32,353 nucleotides of DNA from JBKEDC01 sp047975205. GTDB taxonomy: Bacteria; Bacteroidota; Bacteroidia; Bacteroidales; Prolixibacteraceae. Made by a program: the position numbers and the translations under genes. Below the pieces are notes generated by a model. It saw nothing but the letters and a program-made list of their open reading frames with translations, did not search any database and had not been told where the DNA came from. The stretch lies in contig JBKEDC010000027.1 of the NCBI GenBank assembly GCA_047975205.1, positions 1 to 32,353 on the forward strand, in the 5' to 3' direction. Below, piece after piece: positions 31,788-32,353 of the stretch; position 1 is the stretch's first letter; the number at the start of each line of letters is the position of its first letter.

Positions 31788-32267
31788 ATGGGGCATTTAA
31801 GACTGGAACAAGGATATGCCATTGAAGCATATTTAAAAAGCAGAAAGACAAAAGTTTTTATTGCAAAGCAGTTGGGCTTTGATGAAAGCACAATTAGAAG
31901 AGAAATAAAACGCAACTCTACAAAGACAGGCAAATACAATCCTGACTTTGCGCAGGAACTTGCAAATGAACGAAAGGAGCGCTTTGCTATAAATAGGAAG
32001 TTTGACGTTAACATGAAGCAGTATATAGACTGAATGGTAACTTCGGAGCAATGATCTCCCCAGCAGATTAAGGGGATATGTGATAAAGAATCCAAACCAA
32101 TGGTTTGTGTGGAAAGGATATATCAATACATAAGAGAAGACAAGGCTTTAGGAGGCTCTATTTATAAGAGCTTAAGGTATAAATTAAAGAATAGAACAAG
32201 GCCTGTTTCCGGCAAGCGTCAAGTCATTAAAGAACCCGTTGGCGGAATTAAATTAGCGCATATTTAA
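31788..32267 (+). pseudogene. IS30-family transposase remnant
   Basis: The first 81 codons encode the IS30 N-terminal helix-turn-helix (LRLEQGYAIEAYLKSRKT, then FIAKQLGFDESTIRREIKRN). Reading on in the same frame past a TGA at 32031 and another at 32052 gives further IS30-like sequence: SPQQIKGICDKES, then VERIYQYIREDKALGGSIYK and RYKLKNRTRPVSGKRQ. The second TGA takes the place of the conserved Trp of the WSPEQI motif. Similarity fades after about 32235 and a TAA ends the frame at 32267. The DDE catalytic domain is therefore missing, and the element cannot transpose by itself. I cannot locate its inverted repeats. Confidence 0.85.
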
Positions 32268-32353
32268 CTTTTCCAATCGGCTTTTTATTTTCATAGTTTA
32301 AAAATTGCAACCAAGTAAAAGCACTAATCTTGCTTACTATTCTAGTGAATAAT

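Noticed and set aside
32031..32054. TGA read as Trp in the transposase, suggesting recoding
   Set aside because: uxuA and uxuB end in TGA at natural lengths, and the transposase is also truncated, so simple decay explains it.

Overview
The window looks like a chromosome segment from a member of the Bacteroidota, most likely Bacteroidales, with moderately low GC. Supporting signs are TAnnTTTG-type -7 boxes in front of several genes, surface lipoproteins with acidic residues after the lipobox cysteine, carboxypeptidase-regulatory-like domains fused to outer-membrane barrels, and AraC-controlled L-rhamnose genes. TGA, TAA and TAG all serve as stops. I see no rRNA, tRNA or CRISPR array.

Left part (1-5100, + strand): the C-terminal end of a DUF1254/DUF1214 protein; a Crp/Fnr-type regulator next to a small multidrug resistance (SMR) pump, with a TTGA-N6-TCAA operator between them; a thyA-folA-rlmN group (thymidylate synthase, dihydrofolate reductase, 23S rRNA/tRNA methyltransferase); and pdxH. 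A perfect bidirectional terminator separates pdxH from the convergent sulfatase gene.

Middle part (5100-16940): an exported sulfatase and an AraC regulator on the - strand, then a + strand sugar-acid and deoxysugar block: rhaT, rhaA, rhaB, fucO, rhaD, uxuA and uxuB. RhaT imports L-rhamnose, RhaA and RhaB make rhamnulose-1-phosphate, RhaD cleaves it to DHAP and L-lactaldehyde, and FucO reduces the lactaldehyde. UxuB and UxuA convert fructuronate to 2-keto-3-deoxygluconate. Rhamnose plus glucuronate catabolism beside a sulfatase suggests growth on a sulfated rhamnose/uronate glycan of the ulvan type, but no lyase or glycoside hydrolase lies in the window.

A 1-kb gap (16936-17983) with degenerate palindromic repeats separates this block from envelope genes: yitT-family membrane protein, M23-family peptidase, an outer-membrane beta-barrel receptor-like protein and a short ComEC.

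Right part (25179-31675): a promoter with both -33 and -7 elements drives a TonB-dependent receptor and three tightly linked surface lipoproteins. One has no recognised function, one is an endonuclease I-type nuclease, and one has choice-of-anchor J, OB-fold and jellyroll-like domains. I read this as a candidate outer-membrane system for capturing, cutting and importing extracellular nucleic acid. The window ends in a dead IS30-family transposase remnant.
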